NCBI RefSeq assembly: GCF_016654005.1
Contig: NZ_JAEPWN010000013.1
Location: 29,424 to 93,423 of the forward strand
Length of the DNA: 64,000 nt
Source of the DNA: Brevundimonas nasdae
GTDB taxonomy: Bacteria > Pseudomonadota > Alphaproteobacteria > Caulobacterales > Caulobacteraceae
Direction of reading: 5' to 3'
The translations under genes and the position numbers were made by a program. Shown here one piece after another: positions 17,885 to 26,690 of the stretch. Under the pieces are notes generated by a model. It did not search any database, was not told the DNA's origin, and was given only the letters and a program-made list of their open reading frames with translations. Position 1 is the stretch's first letter, and every line of letters begins with the position of its first letter.

Positions 17885-20320
17885 TCAGGTTCCGCGCGGC
17901 TTGGCCCGGTTGGTCGCCTGGGCCTCAGCGGGATTTTCCGGCCACGGATGGCGCGGATAGCGGCCCCGCATGTCCGCCCGCACGCCTGCCCATGATCCAG
18001 CCCAGAACCCCGGCAGGTCCTTGGTCACCTGCACCGGCCGCCGCGCGGGTGATAGCAATGACAGGGTCAGCGCCACCCGCCCACCGCCCACGGTCGGATG
18101 GGTGGTCACGCCGAACAGCTCCTGCACCCGAATTTCGACGCGCGGCCCGCCCTCGGCGCCATAGTCGATGCCCGCCGATCCCAACGGCGTCGTCAACCGT
18201 GTCGGCGCCAGTTCATCCAGCTTCCGCTGCAAATCCCAAGGGATCAGTCCGCGCAGGGCGTCGGCCAGCCGCCCGTCGCCGATGACCTCCAGCGACTTGG
18301 CGCCCTCCAGCAGCGGCCACAGCCATTCATCCGCCGCCGCCAGCAGGGCCGCATCCGACATGTCCGGCCAGGCGGCGTCCAGCCCATGCAGGAACGCCAG
18401 CCGCGCGCGCAGCCCTCCCGCCTGCTCGCCCCATTTCAGAACGCCCAGACCCAACGCCTCGACCTCGGCGCGCAAGGCTCCGGCCATCGCCTTGGCGTCC
18501 GGGGCGCCGACCACTTTTTCGTCCAGGACGATGGCGCCGATCTTGCGCGCACGGCGGATGACCATTCGCCCCGACGGCTCTTTGACCAACCGATCCTCGA
18601 CCTCGATCAACCGACCCAGGTCCGCCTCGATCCGCGATCCGTCCAGCGCCGCCGCCAGCCGCACCCGGTCGCGCGCGTCCCCGCCGCCCAGTTCCGCCAC
18701 CGCCAGCCAGGTTTCACGGGCCAGGTGATCGGTGGGCTCCAACATGGCCCCGCGCCCGCTGGCCAGCAGCAACTCGCCCGCCTTGCCGCGCGCCTTGGCG
18801 ATCCGCTCGGGGAAGGCTTCGGCCAGCAAAAGCCCCGGCGCGACCGCCTCGCCCGACCCGCCGCCCGCCGCCCTGACCCAGCGATCCGCCAGCTTCATCG
18901 CATCACGCGCGCGCGGCGACCGATCCCGCTCCAGCCCGACCAGACGGTCCGCCAGATCAACACCCGATCCGCCTAGGCCCGGCTCGCTCAGCACCGCTGC
19001 AATCTGCGCGCCCGTCATGGCGTCGCCAGCATCGGACGCCACCGCGACCATGTGCGCCAGGCGTGGCGACAGCGGTATCCGCGTCAGCCGCCGCCCATGC
19101 GCCGACAGGCCGCCCTCAGCGTCCAGCGCGCCCAGCCGCGTCAGGACCTTCCGCGCCTCGGCCATCGCCCCCATTGGCGGCGGGTCCAGCAGGGCCAGCC
19201 CCTCGACCGACCGCGCGCCCCACCGCGCCAGATCCAGCGCCAGACTGGTCAGGTCGGCCTCTTGGATCTCAGGCCGCTGATGCGGGACCAGACCCCGCGT
19301 CTGTTCCTCGTCCCACAGACGATAGCAGACGCCCGGCTCGGTCCGACCGGCGCGTCCTCGCCTCTGTTCAGCCGACGACCGGCTGACCTTGACCGTCGCC
19401 AGCCGGGTCAGGCCGCTGAACGGCTCGAAACGCGGCACGCGCGACAGTCCGCCATCCACCACGACCCGCACGCCTTCAATCGTCAGGCTGGTTTCCGCCA
19501 CCGAGGTCGCCAGCACCAGCTTGCGCCGCCCCGGTTCGGCTGGTTCGATGGCCCGGTCCTGCTCGACCCGATCCAGACCGCCGTACAGCGGAACCACATC
19601 GACGTTCGGCAGCCGCAGCCGCTCCTTCACCAGGCGCGCGACACGGTGGATTTCGCCCTGCCCTGGCAGGAAGCCCAACACCGAGCCTGTCTCCTCCCCC
19701 AGCGCCGTCAGACAGGCCCGCGCCATCGCCTCGTCGAAGCGCTCGGCTGCATTGCTCCCCAGGTATCGGGTCTCGACCGGAAACGCCCGGCCTTCAGCCT
19801 CGATCACCGGCGCGCCGTCCAGCAGCCGCGACACCCCGAGCACGTCCAGCGTCGCAGACATGACCAACAGCCGCAGGTCGTCACGAAGCACCCCTTGCGT
19901 CTCACGCGCCAACGCCAGCCCCAGGTCGGCGTCCAGACTGCGTTCGTGGAATTCATCGAACAGCACCGCGCCCACGCCTTCCAGCGAGGGATCATCCAGG
20001 ATCATCCGTGTGAAGACGCCTTCGGTGATGACCTCGATTCGCGTCTTCGGGCCGATCCGGCTTTGCAGGCGTGTGCGATAGCCGACCGTGCCGCCTGCCT
20101 GTTCGCCCAGGGTCTGAGCCATGCGGTCCGCTGCGGCGCGTGCGGCAATCCGGCGCGGCTCCAGCACCAGCACCTTGCCGTCGCCCAGCCAGGGCTGATC
20201 CAGCAAGGCCAGAGGCACGACCGTGGTCTTTCCCGCCCCCGGCGGGGCCGCCAGCACGGCTGTATTCCCGTCGGCAAGGGCGGCTTTCAGCGGTTCGAGC
20301 ACGGCGTGGATCGGCAACAT
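17885..20320 (-). CDS. hrpB: ATP-dependent helicase HrpB
   Basis: An 811-residue DEAH-box RNA helicase. Motif I is APPGAGKTTVVPLALL near residue 25, motif II is DEFHERSLDADLGLAL (DEFH rather than DEAH, as is normal for HrpB), motif III is SATLD and motif VI is QRRGRAGRTEPGVCYRLW. The C-terminal HrpB-specific region (about 500-811) includes PLGSAGIDYGAEGGPRVEIR and the terminal YPRHPWPENPAEA. Length is normal. The cellular role of HrpB is poorly known; links to mRNA processing and envelope functions have been reported in other bacteria. Confidence 0.95.
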   Translation of the reverse strand: MLPIHAVLEPLKAALADGNTAVLAAPPGAGKTTVVPLALLDQPWLGDGKVLVLEPRRIAARAAADRMAQTLGEQAGGTVGYRTRLQSRIGPKTRIEVITEGVFTRMILDDPSLEGVGAVLFDEFHERSLDADLGLALARETQGVLRDDLRLLVMSATLDVLGVSRLLDGAPVIEAEGRAFPVETRYLGSNAAERFDEAMARACLTALGEETGSVLGFLPGQGEIHRVARLVKERLRLPNVDVVPLYGGLDRVEQDRAIEPAEPGRRKLVLATSVAETSLTIEGVRVVVDGGLSRVPRFEPFSGLTRLATVKVSRSSAEQRRGRAGRTEPGVCYRLWDEEQTRGLVPHQRPEIQEADLTSLALDLARWGARSVEGLALLDPPPMGAMAEARKVLTRLGALDAEGGLSAHGRRLTRIPLSPRLAHMVAVASDAGDAMTGAQIAAVLSEPGLGGSGVDLADRLVGLERDRSPRARDAMKLADRWVRAAGGGSGEAVAPGLLLAEAFPERIAKARGKAGELLLASGRGAMLEPTDHLARETWLAVAELGGGDARDRVRLAAALDGSRIEADLGRLIEVEDRLVKEPSGRMVIRRARKIGAIVLDEKVVGAPDAKAMAGALRAEVEALGLGVLKWGEQAGGLRARLAFLHGLDAAWPDMSDAALLAAADEWLWPLLEGAKSLEVIGDGRLADALRGLIPWDLQRKLDELAPTRLTTPLGSAGIDYGAEGGPRVEIRVQELFGVTTHPTVGGGRVALTLSLLSPARRPVQVTKDLPGFWAGSWAGVRADMRGRYPRHPWPENPAEAQATNRAKPRGT

Positions 20321-20468
20321 CAGGCGGCTCTAGCGCGACGCGGTGCGATCACGAAAGCGTCGTCTCGCCTTAACCACCTCGTCATGCGCGTTGCGCGCGG
20401 CCCTTTCCATCGCTAGCGTCCGCCCCAAAGCAGTCGAGGGGCTGCCAGTAATCGTGGGGAATATCTAA

Positions 20469-22013
20469 ATGTGGCGCGTTAAATCGTTGGATGCGATCCT
20501 CGCATCCGCGGAGAAAAAATCGCTAACCCGGAGCCTCGGCCCCGTTCAGCTGACCTTGCTGGGCGTGGGCGCGATCATCGGCACCGGGATCTTCGTATTG
20601 ACGTCGGAAGCGGCCCAGAAGGCCGGACCCGGCATGATGTGGAGCTTCGTCATCGCCGCTGCGGTCTGTGCCGTGGCGGCGCTTTGCTATTCAGAGATCG
20701 CTTCGATGGTGCCGGTTTCCGGCTCCGCCTACACCTACACCTATGCGGTAATGGGTGAGTTGCTGGCCTGGATGGTCGGCTGGGCGCTGATCCTTGAATA
20801 CGCCGTGGCGGCCTCGGCGGTGTCCGTCGGCTGGTCCGGCTATTTCATCGGCCTATTGCAGAGTTGGGGCATATCACTGCCCCATGCCTTATCCGTCGGC
20901 CCCTACGCCGGCGGCGTCGTAAACCTGCCCGCCCTGCTGATCGCCCTGCTGATCACCGGCCTGCTGATGATCGGCACCAGCGAGAGCGCGCGCGTCAACG
21001 CCGTTCTGGTCGCCATCAAGGTCACCGCCCTGACGGTCTTCATCGTTCTGACCCTGCCGGTCCTGAAAGGCGCCAACTTCACGCCCTTCACGCCGAACGG
21101 CTGGTTCGGCGATGGTCATGGAGCCGGACTGGGCGTCGTCGGAGCCGCGGCCTCGATCTTCTTCGCCTATGTCGGCTTCGACGCCGTCTCGACGGCGGCG
21201 GAAGAGACCAAGAACCCGCAACGCAACGTGCCCATCGGTCTGATCGCTTCGCTGGGCATCTGCACCATCTTCTACCTGCTGGTCGCAGCGGGTGCGATCG
21301 GCGCCATCGGCGCCCAGCCCCTGGTCGGCGCTGGCGGCGAGGTTCTGCACGCCGGTTCGTCGGCCCTGGCCGCTCAGTGCGCGACCTATTCGTCGCTGCA
21401 GGAGCCGCTGGTCTGCTCGCGCGAAGCCCTGGCCCACGTCCTGCGCGTCGTCGGTCATGAGCGTATCGGCGACTTCATCGGCATCGCCGCCTTCCTGGCC
21501 CTGCCTTCGGTCATCCTGATCATGCTGTTCGGTCAGACCCGCATCTTCTTCGTGATGGCGCGCGACGGCCTGCTGCCTGGCTTCCTGGCGACCATCCACC
21601 CCAAGTGGAAGACGCCGCATATCGTGACGATGATCACCGGCGTCGCGGTGGCCATCTTCGCCGCCTTCCTGCCGGTGGGCAAACTGGCTGACATCTCCAA
21701 CTCCGGCACCCTGTTCGCCTTCTTCATGGTGGCGATCGCGGTGATGATCCTGCGCGTGACGCAGCCTGAGCGTCACCGCCCGTTCCGGACGCCGCTGATC
21801 TGGATCATCGCGCCGTTGGCAGTGATCGGCACTCTGGGCCTGTTCTTCAACCTGCCGACGGAATCGCAGCTGGTTCTGCCGATCTGGGGCGCTATCGGCC
21901 TGCTGGTCTATTTCGCCTACGGCTATCGCAAGAGCCACGTCGGACGCGGTTTGGCCGAGGTCCATGAAACGGACGACGACGCGCCTCCGCCGCCCGTCCC
22001 TCCGATCCGCTAA
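20469..22013 (+). CDS. APC-family amino acid permease (YfnA/CAT-like)
   Basis: A 514-residue inner-membrane transporter with about 12 helices. The N-terminus has GVGAIIGTGIFVLTSEAAQKA, the substrate-binding helix 1 signature of the APC family. SEIASMVPVSGSAYTYTYAV (helix 2/3) and FFAYVGFDAVSTAAEETKNP (helix 6) place it with the cationic-amino-acid-transporter-like group. It carries a roughly 60-residue insertion around 285-320 (including QCATYSSLQEPLVCSREAL) between helices 7 and 8. Substrate is not readable. A strong terminator follows at 22021. Confidence 0.9.
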   Translation: MWRVKSLDAILASAEKKSLTRSLGPVQLTLLGVGAIIGTGIFVLTSEAAQKAGPGMMWSFVIAAAVCAVAALCYSEIASMVPVSGSAYTYTYAVMGELLAWMVGWALILEYAVAASAVSVGWSGYFIGLLQSWGISLPHALSVGPYAGGVVNLPALLIALLITGLLMIGTSESARVNAVLVAIKVTALTVFIVLTLPVLKGANFTPFTPNGWFGDGHGAGLGVVGAAASIFFAYVGFDAVSTAAEETKNPQRNVPIGLIASLGICTIFYLLVAAGAIGAIGAQPLVGAGGEVLHAGSSALAAQCATYSSLQEPLVCSREALAHVLRVVGHERIGDFIGIAAFLALPSVILIMLFGQTRIFFVMARDGLLPGFLATIHPKWKTPHIVTMITGVAVAIFAAFLPVGKLADISNSGTLFAFFMVAIAVMILRVTQPERHRPFRTPLIWIIAPLAVIGTLGLFFNLPTESQLVLPIWGAIGLLVYFAYGYRKSHVGRGLAEVHETDDDAPPPPVPPIR

Positions 22014-22020
22014 AAGCAGA

Positions 22021-22050
22021 AAGGCCCCGGATCGCTCCGGGGCCTTTTTT
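22021..22050 (+). terminator. Rho-independent terminator of the amino acid permease gene
   Basis: The hairpin AAGGCCCCGG-atcg-CTCCGGGGCC is followed by TTTTTT, starting eight bases after the permease stop. It also separates the permease from the tRNA-Leu gene that reads toward it. Confidence 0.9.
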
Positions 22051-22076
22051 CTTTGGGTCCATGGTCTGAAAGACCT

Positions 22077-22161
22077 TGGTGCGGATGAGAGGACTCGAAC
22101 CTCCACGCCTCTCGGCGCCAGAACCTAAATCTGGTGCGTCTACCAGTTCCGCCACATCCGC
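22077..22161 (-). tRNA. tRNA-Leu (anticodon UAG)
   Basis: Read on the minus strand, the acceptor arms GCGGATG and CATCCGC pair, and discriminator A plus CCA are encoded (22077-22080). The anticodon stem CCAGA/TCTGG encloses the loop TTTAGGT, giving anticodon TAG. A long variable arm (CGCCGAGAGGCG) makes it a class II tRNA, and GGTTCGAGTCC is the T-arm. Confidence 0.96.
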
Positions 22162-22472
22162 CAACCGGCAGGACGGGCCTTCTAGGTGGAATTTCCTGAG
22201 ACCGCAATCGTCTCTGTTGATGCCGTATGTCGCCGCGCCGTCGGACAGGCATTGGCCTGAAATGGGCGGAAAGCGGCCTGATCCGCTGCGTTGGGGTGGA
22301 GAGATCAGACCGCCCCGGACGTGCAGGACGCGCCGGGCGCCGGTTTTTGTGGGACCGACGCAGCCATGCGCTTAAGGCGCGTCGCCAACCGTCGACACTC
22401 GGTGAAACCACAAAGGTCCGCGCGCCAGCTCGAACGCGGCTGTCGCCAGCGGGGCCGTCAGGGCCGAAATCC
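22162..22472. other. Intergenic stretch with no gene recognised
   Basis: This 311-base stretch lies between tRNA-Leu and the 56-residue gene, both on the minus strand. It should contain the tRNA promoter. I see no coding region that I trust; a short minus-strand frame just after the 56-residue gene has no credible start codon. No repeat or clear terminator was seen. Confidence 0.4.
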
Positions 22473-22643
22473 CTACTGAAGCTTCTTTTCGCGCTTGATG
22501 GCCTGATCGATTTCAATGTCGGTGACGCCTTCCTTCTTCAGGATGCTGCGCACGACCGGGCCGGCGCCGATCAGAGGCAGAGGCTGGTCGAACAACTCGC
22601 GCCACAGGCGATCAAGCACGGTGTCTTCAACTGAAAGTTCCAT
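22473..22643 (-). CDS. Small protein of unknown function, 56 residues
   Basis: Short open frame from the ATG at 22643 (MELSVEDTVLDRLWRELFDQ), with GAGAGA about ten bases upstream as a possible ribosome binding site. The protein is amphipathic and charged, with no signal peptide or membrane helix, and ends in KREKKLQ. I do not recognise the family. Codon use is typical of the chromosome (G/C third positions). A structured RNA element lies about 95 bases upstream on the same strand and may form part of its leader. Function unknown. Confidence 0.6.
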   Translation of the reverse strand: MELSVEDTVLDRLWRELFDQPLPLIGAGPVVRSILKKEGVTDIEIDQAIKREKKLQ

Positions 22644-22737
22644 CTTTGGAATTCTCTCACTGGGTCCGAGACGCAATTCACGCTTACAGATCCGACGCTC
22701 TGCGGCCCGCCAGTCACCAGCGCGGCAGGCCCCAAGC

Positions 22738-22814
22738 GCGGCCTGACCCAAGTCTTTGGAGGGAACGGGTCAGGCCGCCCGAACATCCCGGAGCCAGAAA
22801 GGTTCGGAATGTTC
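22738..22814 (-). ncRNA. Two-hairpin structured RNA element, copy 1 (possible leader or sRNA)
   Basis: Read on the minus strand. Stem 1 is GAACATTCCG pairing with CGGGATGTTC (one G-U) around the 14-nt loop AACCTTTCTGGCTC. Stem 2 is GCGGCCTGACCC pairing perfectly with GGGTCAGGCCGC around a 17-nt loop containing TTCCCTCCAAA. A related element with the same loops but different stem bases occurs at 62117-62190, which supports a selected RNA structure. It lies in the gap between the 56-residue gene and the divergent Hsp70-like gene. I do not recognise a named RNA family; the C-rich loop recalls anti-Shine-Dalgarno sRNAs. Confidence 0.6.
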
Positions 22815-23054
22815 AGTGCGCCGTGCCGTCGGGGGGGACGACGCCTGCCAAAGCTACGTCAGCGCCCCCTACGGCAATAGTTGGTGAAAATACGGGGTTT
22901 TGAGCAATCGTCGCCCCAAGGTTGTGCCGAGGCCCGGCGCAGACGCCTCATCCAGCCGGGCGAGCCAGGTTTTTCGTGACGGGCGAAGACTGGCCCTTGC
23001 CTTCACGCGCCGGGGCTTTAGGAACCCGGCTCCCCTCTCCCCAGGACGCCAGAC

Positions 23055-24374
23055 ATGACCGTGCAGCCGCCGAACACGATCGGCATCGACTTCGGCACGA
23101 CCAACACCGTCGTCGCCCTGACCGATGACGCCGGTCACGCCCGTCTGGTCACCTTCAGCACCAGCGAGGGCCAGAGCGCGACCTTCCGTTCGGCGCTCAG
23201 CTTCCAGTTTCACGCCAGCGTGGACGGCGAGCCGCCCGAACGTGTGGTCGAGGCCGGCCCCTGGGCCATCAACGCCTTCGTCGAAGACCCGCTGGAGACG
23301 CGCTTCATCCAGTCGTTCAAGACCTTCGCCGCCAGCGCCGCCTTCACCGAGACCCGGATCGACAACAAGCGTTATCGGTTCGAGGATCTGCTGGCCGCCT
23401 TCCTGCTGCGCCTCAGTCACCATGCGGGCGACGGCATGGTCAATCTGCCGCCGCGCGTCGTTGTCGGCCGCCCCGTCACCTTTGCGGGCGGAAACCCGGA
23501 CGAAGCCCTGGCCCTGCAACGCTATCAGGAGGCGTTCGGCCGCCTGGGCTTCACCGACATCCGCTATGCGCACGAGCCGGTAGGCGCCGCCTTCTATTTC
23601 GCGCGGCAGCTGAAAGAGGACGCCACGGTTCTGGTCGCCGACTTCGGCGGCGGCACCAGCGACTTCTCCATCATCCGGTTCGAGCGCACCGGCGACGCCC
23701 TTCGCTCCACGCCGCTGGCCCGTTCGGGTGTCGGGGTGGCGGGCGACGCCTTTGACTATCGGATCATCGACCAGCTGGTGTCGCCCGAACTGGGCAAGGG
23801 CGGTCAGTACCAGGCGCTGAACAAACACCTGCCGATCCCGCAGCGCTATTATTCCGCCTTCGCCCGCTGGGACCAGTTGGCCCTGCTGCGCGCCTCTCGC
23901 GACATGCGCGACATCCGCGCCCTGGCCCGCACCGCGCTGGAGCCGGAGAAGATCGAACGCCTGATCGAGATCCTGGACGACAACCACGGCCACGCCCTTT
24001 ACCGCGCCGTCTCCGCCCTGAAGATGGCCCTTTCGAAGGATGAGACGGCGGACTTCGTCTTTGCGGCAGGCGACGTGAGGATCGAAAAGCCGGTGGCCCG
24101 GTCCGATTTTGAGGACTGGATCGCGCCCGAACTGGCCGCCATCGAGGGGGCTGTGGACGAAGCTCTGGCCAAGGCCGGTCTGGCGCCCGGCGCCATAGAT
24201 CGCGTCTTCCTGACCGGCGGCACATCCTTCGTGCCTGCGGTGCGCGCCATCTTCCAGCGCCGGTTCCAGGCGGACCGTATCGAGACCGGCGGCGAATTCG
24301 AGTCCATCGCCGCCGGCCTGGCCCTGATCGGGCTGGAGCCCGACCTGGACCTCTGGAGTGAAAAGGCGGTCTAG
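23055..24374 (+). CDS. Hsp70-family protein (YegD-like, ATPase domain only)
   Basis: A 439-residue actin-fold ATPase. The phosphate-1 loop is GIDFGTTNTVVAL, phosphate-2 is VLVADFGGGTSDFSIIRF, and the adenosine region is FLTGGTSFVPAVR. The protein stops near the end of the nucleotide-binding domain, so it lacks the canonical substrate-binding domain of DnaK, as in E. coli YegD. Its client or role is unknown. The stop codon overlaps that of the convergent ompW gene within TCTAGA. Confidence 0.88.
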   Translation: MTVQPPNTIGIDFGTTNTVVALTDDAGHARLVTFSTSEGQSATFRSALSFQFHASVDGEPPERVVEAGPWAINAFVEDPLETRFIQSFKTFAASAAFTETRIDNKRYRFEDLLAAFLLRLSHHAGDGMVNLPPRVVVGRPVTFAGGNPDEALALQRYQEAFGRLGFTDIRYAHEPVGAAFYFARQLKEDATVLVADFGGGTSDFSIIRFERTGDALRSTPLARSGVGVAGDAFDYRIIDQLVSPELGKGGQYQALNKHLPIPQRYYSAFARWDQLALLRASRDMRDIRALARTALEPEKIERLIEILDDNHGHALYRAVSALKMALSKDETADFVFAAGDVRIEKPVARSDFEDWIAPELAAIEGAVDEALAKAGLAPGAIDRVFLTGGTSFVPAVRAIFQRRFQADRIETGGEFESIAAGLALIGLEPDLDLWSEKAV

Positions 24375-25030
24375 AACTTGCGGCCCACGCCGACCGACAC
24401 GACCCACGGGTCCAGATCGACGTCGCTCTTCAACGCGCCGTCATTGATGTTGGCGTCGGTGTTGAACCACACTTTCTTGACGTCGACATTCAGGCTCCAC
24501 GGCCCCTGGATGCCGATGTCGGCGCCTGCCTGCAGCGCGTAGCCGAAGCCGTTGTCCAGATCGACGGTGAAGCCGTTCTTGTCCTTGCCGCTGTAGAACA
24601 GCATGTAGTTCACGCCTGCGCCGATATAGGGGCTGACGCGGCCGGTACTCAGCGGGCGGTACTGCAGGGTCACGACCGGCGGCAAGACCCAGGTTTCATG
24701 CACCAGCGCATCCGTGACGCCGCCTTGCGCTCGGATATCATGCTTGGTCGTGCCCAGGATCGCCTCGACCGCCAGGTGGTCGGTCAGGAAATAGGTGAAG
24801 CCCAGCGTCGGCATCAAGCTGTCGCCCACATCCACCTTCAGGCCCGTGTCCGCCCCCGCCGCCGTGGTGATGGCGTTGTCGGCCTGAGAGAAGACATCGG
24901 TGACGCGCCCGGTGACGATGAAGTCGCCCTTCTTCGGCATTTCCCAGGCGATCGTGGTTTGCGCCATCGCAGGCGCGGCGAAGGCTGCGACAGCAGCGGC
25001 GGTCAGGATCAGGGTCTTCAGTTTCATCAT
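24371..25030 (-). CDS. ompW: OmpW-family outer membrane protein
   Basis: A small eight-stranded beta-barrel protein of about 219 residues. From the ATG at 25030 it has a signal peptide (MMKLKTLILTAAAVAAFAAP ending at AMAQ), then GDFIVTGRVTDVFSQ, ATLGxxYF-type strands, VLPPVVTLQYRP, SPYIGAGVNYMLFYSG and a C-terminal aromatic residue (GVGRKF), the outer-membrane insertion signal. OmpW proteins form narrow hydrophobic channels. The start could be one of three close ATGs (25036, 25030, 25027). Confidence 0.9.
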   Translation of the reverse strand: MMKLKTLILTAAAVAAFAAPAMAQTTIAWEMPKKGDFIVTGRVTDVFSQADNAITTAAGADTGLKVDVGDSLMPTLGFTYFLTDHLAVEAILGTTKHDIRAQGGVTDALVHETWVLPPVVTLQYRPLSTGRVSPYIGAGVNYMLFYSGKDKNGFTVDLDNGFGYALQAGADIGIQGPWSLNVDVKKVWFNTDANINDGALKSDVDLDPWVVSVGVGRKF

Positions 25031-25158
25031 CGTCATCCCGACGCCCGGGGCCGCCTCATGCGGCCGGTGTCTCAGGCGTCGGACAGGGTGATGCGCCCCC
25101 TCGCCCATTCCGACTTTGATCCAGCGCAATCATCGACGGGGTTGGACAATCTGTCCTC

Positions 25159-26535
25159 TCAGACCACCCGCCCATGCTTCTGCTGCAGGCCGACCGCGTT
25201 GGGATCAAAGACTGCGCAGACGGCGCGCACGAAGGGCCGTCCCAACGGCGTCACCACCACCAGATTGCCCTGAATCCCGATCAGGCGATCGCGGACGAAG
25301 CGGTCCAACAGCGGCCAGGCCCCTGCGACCTCGTCCAGGTCGCGCCGATGACGCCCAGCGACCGCAGCCACATCGACAACGAAGTCGCACATCAGCCGCT
25401 CGATGATTTCGCCGACGAAAGTGTCCCGCGGCGTCAGTTCGACCCCGCGCGCCACGGGCAGTTCGCCCGCCTCAACCGCCATCCGCCAGTCCCGCTCCTT
25501 GGCGTGGTTCTGGACGAAGCCGCGCGGCGTGCGGCTGATCGACGAGGCGCCCAGTCCGATCAGCACCGGGGCCTCGTCGGTCGTATACCCCTGGAAGTTG
25601 CGACGCAGCCGCCCCGCCCGATGGGCCTGGGCCATGGTGTCATGCGGCAGGGCGAAATGGTCCAGACCGATCGGACGCCAGCCGTTGCAGGCCAAATAAT
25701 GCGCCGCAGTCTGGCTCTGTTCGAACCGGGTTTCGGCGTCGGGCAGATCGGTGTCGTTGATCAGCTTCTGATGCGGCTTCATCCACGGCACATGGGCATA
25801 GCCGAACAGGGCGATCCGCTCGGGCCTCAGCGTCGTCACCTGTTCCAGCGTGGCGACCACGTCCGCCGTCGTCTGCAGCGGCAGTCCATACATCAGGTCC
25901 AGGTTCAGCGAGGTCACGCCCTGCGCCCTCAGCCCCTCTGCCGCCGCGCGGATCGTATCAAAGGACTCGGGTCGGTTGACCGCCGCCTGCACGCGCGGCG
26001 ACAGATCCTGCACGCCCAGGCTGGCGCGTGTCAGACCGATCCGCCCCGCCGCCTCGATCCATTCCGGCGTCAGGACCTCCGGGTCCAGTTCGGCCGCGAT
26101 TTCCGAACAGTCGCTCAGATCGAACCGAGCCGACAGGCCGTCGAACAGCCGCTCCAGATCATCGGGCGACAGCATATTGGGCGTGCCGCCGCCGAGATGG
26201 ATCGACCCGACGCGCGCCGGCCGATCGATCTTCGCCAGCACCAGGTCGGCCTCTGCCAGCAGCAGATCGACATAGCTGGAAATCACGCCCGCCCGGTTCA
26301 TCGCCCGGGTGTTGCAACCGCAGTACCAGCACAGCCGCTTGCAGAACGGGATGTGCAGATACAGCGACACGGGCTGGTCCAGCGGCGCACCGCTCAGCCA
26401 GCCCGCCCAGTCGCCCGCACCGACAGCGGGCGTGAACTGCGCCGCCGTCGGATAGGAGGTGTAGCGCGGCGCGTGAGCATCATAGCGTTCGATCAGCTCA
26501 CGCGTCGTCAGCACGGGGACGCTACAGAGGGACAT
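25159..26535 (-). CDS. hemN: Oxygen-independent coproporphyrinogen III oxidase
   Basis: A radical-SAM enzyme that oxidatively decarboxylates coproporphyrinogen III to protoporphyrinogen IX without oxygen, for anaerobic or microaerobic heme synthesis. About 458 residues from the ATG at 26535. The 4Fe-4S motif is HIPFCKRLCWYCGCNTR (CxxxCxxC with the extra Cys of true HemN). GGGTPNML and DLMYGLPLQT follow, and the PRYTSYPTA N-terminus is specific to HemN rather than HemW. Its start overlaps the 3' end of cydX, tying heme supply to the heme-rich cytochrome bd oxidase encoded upstream. Confidence 0.95.
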   Translation of the reverse strand: MSLCSVPVLTTRELIERYDAHAPRYTSYPTAAQFTPAVGAGDWAGWLSGAPLDQPVSLYLHIPFCKRLCWYCGCNTRAMNRAGVISSYVDLLLAEADLVLAKIDRPARVGSIHLGGGTPNMLSPDDLERLFDGLSARFDLSDCSEIAAELDPEVLTPEWIEAAGRIGLTRASLGVQDLSPRVQAAVNRPESFDTIRAAAEGLRAQGVTSLNLDLMYGLPLQTTADVVATLEQVTTLRPERIALFGYAHVPWMKPHQKLINDTDLPDAETRFEQSQTAAHYLACNGWRPIGLDHFALPHDTMAQAHRAGRLRRNFQGYTTDEAPVLIGLGASSISRTPRGFVQNHAKERDWRMAVEAGELPVARGVELTPRDTFVGEIIERLMCDFVVDVAAVAGRHRRDLDEVAGAWPLLDRFVRDRLIGIQGNLVVVTPLGRPFVRAVCAVFDPNAVGLQQKHGRVV

Positions 26536-26671
26536 CGCCCTCTTTCGACGCATCCGGGGTCGACAGGCCCGCGTCGCCTTCGTCGAACAGGTGGAACTCG
26601 TGCCACAGGCCGTTCAGCACGCCGAAGCCGACCGCCAGTCCAAGGCCCAGAATCCAGGAGAAATACCACAT
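26522..26671 (-). CDS. cydX: Cytochrome bd oxidase small subunit CydX
   Basis: A 49-residue single-helix protein starting at the ATG at 26671 with MWYFSWILGLGLAVGFGVLN, the highly recognisable CydX/YbgT N-terminus. A single membrane helix is followed by a charged tail (EGDAGLSTPDASKEGD). CydX stabilises the heme-containing CydAB complex. It starts 20 bases after the cydB stop and its end overlaps hemN by 14 bases, so it is part of the cydA-cydB-cydX-hemN transcript. Confidence 0.93.
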   Translation of the reverse strand: MWYFSWILGLGLAVGFGVLNGLWHEFHLFDEGDAGLSTPDASKEGDVPL

Positions 26672-26690
26672 CGCTTTTGGCTCCTATGGC

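Noticed and set aside
22162..22472. Minus-strand short frame just after the 56-residue gene
   Set aside because: It looks partly coding but lacks a credible start codon and ribosome binding site, so it is probably chance.
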